The notes beneath the pieces are model-generated. The model made no database searches. It saw nothing but the letters and a program-made list of their open reading frames with translations, and had not been told where the DNA came from. The position numbers were made by a program, and so were the translations under genes. 64,000 nucleotides of DNA from Paramecium pentaurelia (Eukaryota; Ciliophora; Oligohymenophorea; Peniculida; Parameciidae): positions 260,992-324,991 of the forward strand of contig CAJJDO010000109.1 in NCBI GenBank assembly GCA_905183005.1. The letters run 5' to 3'. Positions 60,823 to 64,000 of this stretch are shown here, one piece after another (the stretch's first letter is position 1; the number at the start of each line of letters is the position of its first letter).

Positions 60823-62424
60823 GTGTTGAAAATATTTGAAATAATATATATAAATTATCATAACATATTATACTTTATGTTTTATCTTATAAAAATTATG
60901 AACTAATCATTATGGCTTTTAATAGATGATAAAATCAAAATATTTAACTATACATTTATAGAAAAACATAATAGAACTTTAATATTTATAATCAATTATT
61001 GAAACCTATTACTAAATTAGAGATTTCAAACAGAATTTTGATCATAATTATATTAAAATTAACATTTATATAGTCATATATATATATATTGAATATTTCT
61101 GGAAGTGATTAATTCATTATTGTAAAATAAGAATAAAATTTAATTAATCCAAATACTTTCATTAGATAAATAACAATATTTATATTAAAAAATATTATTC
61201 AAATTGAAGTAATGGATTCGTTTTTTCATAAAGATTCAATTATTAAGATAGTAGTATTTCTATTGAATTATATTGAAAATGAAAATAAATACAATTAAAA
61301 AAAAAATAGTTTAAATTTTTATTGATTAACCATCTTATATTATTTAATTTTCTCAATAAATAATTTATATAAATAATTACATTATAATTATTTAGTGATG
61401 AAAACTAAGGAGTAATTATTTATAATCTTTATTATATGTCACTGAACATTTTAAACAAGAGGACAAAAGCAATTAAATTTCAGTATTCAAATTCTATATA
61501 AAATGAGTTTCTGAATAATCAAAGTTTTATATTATTATTGTATAATTTTAATAAATATTGAAATTTCTTTAGTATTTTATTAAAGAAATTTCATATTAAA
61601 CAACGTCTATAAAGTCAAAGAGTCTATCATTTTATTTTTATTGTGCTTATCCCACGTTAATTATATATAATTAATAACATATTTGTTTTTAAATACTGAA
61701 CCAAGTACATGGAATAATTATAAATTCTTTACAACAAAGAAATTTAATAATTGGAAAAATAATCATGAAAGATGGGAGTAAAAAGACTTATCTATGGTTA
61801 GATTTTTGATTGTTTATTTCTCTTAAATTGTAGATAATTTAATTTTAGTAAACATCTTTAGGTCTGCCTTAATAATGTTAATAAGTTTCCTTGAAATTTT
61901 AGAGTTTCTAGATAAGGATAGGATCAACAATAATTGTATGTTATTAGCTAATAGGGATAGTAACTAAGCTTTTTAGGGTGGAAATTATGGAAAAAATAAT
62001 ATAGAAAAGGGGCACAGTACTATTAAAGGTATTAAAAACTGATGAAAATATTTATTGGAAGAATTGAGCAAAATTTGTTGGATTTACAAATATTTGATGG
62101 ACTAGTATATTTTTTAAGATAGACAGTATAATATTGTAGGGGTTTGATATTTCTCAAGTAAGAAATTTTATAATTTGATAATGTAATTTTCTTCATTAGC
62201 ATTTGAAAAAAAAAGGAAAATAATAATGTTATTGTTCAAAGAAATTTGAAAAATCTTATGCATTAATAATAAACTCAGACTATAATTAAGATAAAAATAG
62301 AACAATGTTAATAAATATATATATATACACAATCAATTAAAAAATTGATTTAAATTATCTTATTGAAGTTGACCAATATTTATAAACCAATTAATCTTAA
62401 CAAATCTTGATTATATTTAATTTT
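60823..62424. other. Long AT-rich intergenic region, 1.6 kb
   Basis: The longest non-coding stretch of the window. TGA is dense in all frames; a slightly less AT-rich part (about 61740-62060) shows short open stretches that could be a gene remnant, but no exon chain was found. No tRNA or CRISPR-like repeats. Confidence 0.5.
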
Positions 62425-63747
62425 ATGATTTAAATAAAAGAACATCTACCCAAGGAATGGTTTGATTTTATCGAATAAATCAAGATTTTGAATCCAATTG
62501 ATGAAGAAAAAGTTAAATAATTTGTAAAAGTTCGAGTCAGCCAATTTCCATCTGACTAATAAATGAAATAATACTACGAAGAAGTTTTTTCAAAGTATTT
62601 GCATCTTCCTACTATATTTAGATCGACTAATGATTCTAATAGAAAGAAGTGGCATCAACAAGACAAGATTCTGCTTATTTGGTGTATGACAAAATACTTG
62701 ATGTCTTAAAATAGATCTGACCTAATTCCTGTAATAGTTTTTATTTATTGTTAGAATGATAGAGATTGGGAATATATATCAAAAATACTATGTGTAGATA
62801 AGTAATTGGTTGAATTAAAATGGATATCCTTACTTCATTCCAATCTAAAAATCTCTCCTTGGACTAAAGAAGAAGATTAGATTTTGACAGATATTGCAAG
62901 GTAAGATTTTTATATATTTTAGTTAATACTATTCAAAAAATAATTGGACAGAACTAACCATAATGTTTAATTAATTGTCTTAGACTTAGAGATATCCTAA
63001 ATAAATAAGAGAGAGATGGAACAATGTACTTAATCCAAACATCTCCAGATCAACTTGGACAAAGGAAGAAAAAATTAAACTCATTCAACTAATTTTAGAT
63101 TATGGTAAAAAATGGTCTAAAATACAGAATTAAATGAATGGTAGAAGTGAAAATTAAATCAAAAATCAATATAATGGAATCATTAGAAATTTAAAACGAT
63201 TTAATGTAATTTTCTATTTATATATTTCAGGTTTAAGAAACTGAAGAGAGATCCTTACTCAAAGCTATAGTATAGAATCCAGATTAAAAATTAAGTTTGA
63301 CAGTTACATAATTTATGTCTGACTTCTTGGCCAAGAAAGAAGCTTAAAAAAGAATTGATACTCCATTATTAAATACTAAGATGGAAGGTTCCAATTTGAA
63401 AAAACCTAAAGTAGAACTACTATCTCTTGATAATGGAATAAGTGCTACAAGTAACATAATCTATTGATTTTTTAGATGTATCCTAAATTGAAAAAATAAA
63501 AATAACTCAGGATACTTAGAACTAGATTGCTTAAACAACAAACTTATTTCAACAGTAAAATAACCATTTCTCTGTACCTTAAATTTAACCATAATAAATT
63601 TATTATGGAAACTAATATTGTATGCCTAGTTTCCCTAATACATATATGAATTATGCTCCAACTAATTAGATATATCCAAATTATCATTAATTTCCTATTA
63701 ACTTAGGATTTTAACAATAATTACAAATTTACCCAGGATACTTCTGA
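62425..63747 (+). CDS. Myb-like (SANT/Myb DNA-binding) protein, 408 aa
   Basis: ATG 62425 to TGA 63745-63747. Introns: 62731-62754 (24 nt, in frame, likely), 62901-62922 (22), 63206-63230 (25), 63451-63475 (25). Myb repeats at residues about 145-260 show the Trp spacing: SPWTKEEDQILTDIA ... KNNWTEL ... RERWNNVLNP, then STWTKEEKIKLIQLI ... KKWSKIQ ... ENQIKNQYN. The N-terminal about 130 residues hold further Trp-containing helices (RKKWHQQDKILLIW) that may be a divergent first repeat, as in the three-repeat c-Myb/SNAPc-like group. The C-terminus is Gln/Asn/Pro/Tyr-rich, like an activation domain. A nuclear transcription factor is likely; targets are unknown. Confidence 0.87.
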
Positions 63748-64000
63748 TTTGTTGATGCATAAGTGAGCAAAATATTGATATATATATTGAATAATATATT
63801 ATTATTAAAATTGATATTCAACAAAACTCACATCAAATGCAACTAAGATCAGTAAAATTTGGATTCTAAAAAATGTAAATAAATTCAAATCACTTAAAAA
63901 GTAACAAAAGGAAATGTTTATAAAATAATTTAAATAAAATTTCGAGAATCATTATAATTATTAAAATTATAAACTGTTGACTTATTTTAATTAAATTATT
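63748..64000. other. AT-rich sequence at window end
   Basis: No coding pattern was found in the last 250 bp. Confidence 0.5.

Noticed and set aside
61740..62060. Gene in the 1.6-kb intergenic region
   Set aside because: Open stretches are short and cannot be connected by 20-32 nt introns without TGA.
1..64000. CRISPR arrays, insertion sequences, phage genes, telomeric repeats
   Set aside because: No regularly spaced repeats, transposase-like ORFs, or C4A2/C3A3 runs were found.

Overview
The window is ciliate macronuclear DNA, almost certainly Paramecium. TAA and TAG are read as glutamine in every gene I could model, and TGA is the only stop. Nearly every frame break is repaired by removing a GT...AG intron of 20-32 nt, most often 22-28. 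The DNA is very AT-rich, genes are packed tightly on both strands, and there is no bacterial or viral signature. Which Paramecium species this is cannot be told from the sequence.

Layout. 1-13.8 kb: an axonemal inner-arm-type dynein heavy chain, 5'-truncated, whose 3' part occurs three times because of two scaffold joins. 13.8-15.2 kb (-): a MORN-repeat protein with an N-myristoylation signal. 16.6-19.3 kb (-): a multi-pass membrane protein, again duplicated by a join. 19.4-24.4 kb: a Rieske sterol-desaturase-like oxygenase, a secreted cysteine-rich surface protein and a PAP2-family phosphatase. 24.5-32 kb (-): VPS35L, a coiled-coil protein, a La-motif protein and an L7/Rlp7-family protein. 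32-37.6 kb (+): an MST/Hippo-type kinase and the Spb1 rRNA methyltransferase (split by a gap). 38 kb: tRNA-Pro(AGG). 38.6-48 kb: an unknown protein, a candidate structured RNA, a B-box/SPRY protein, CDC27/APC3, a small 102-aa protein, a long coiled-coil protein and a SHIPPO (PGPG) protein. 49.2-57 kb: a four-TM protein, a PHO80-like cyclin, a tiny acylated protein, a CK1-like kinase, a coiled-coil protein, a two-TM protein and a WD40 protein. 57.2-60.8 kb: SF3B1. 62.4-63.7 kb: a Myb-like protein.

Functional themes are housekeeping plus cilia: dynein, MORN, SHIPPO and coiled-coil proteins for the axoneme and cortex; SF3B1, Spb1, L7/Rlp7 and the La-motif protein for RNA; CDC27 and a cyclin for the cell cycle; VPS35L for endosomal recycling. 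Neighbours do not form operons and each gene looks independently transcribed.

Three joins (N runs at 9929-10102 and 35370-35573, single N at 12330 and 17794) are flanked by repeated sequence of 0.6-1.8 kb. These are overlapping contig ends that were not merged, so four genes appear in extra or broken copies. No clearly novel system was found. The best leads are in-frame (3n) introns that leave readable proteins if retained, one of them inside an iron-sulfur motif; a structured RNA candidate; a mosaic dynein contig; and several unassigned proteins.
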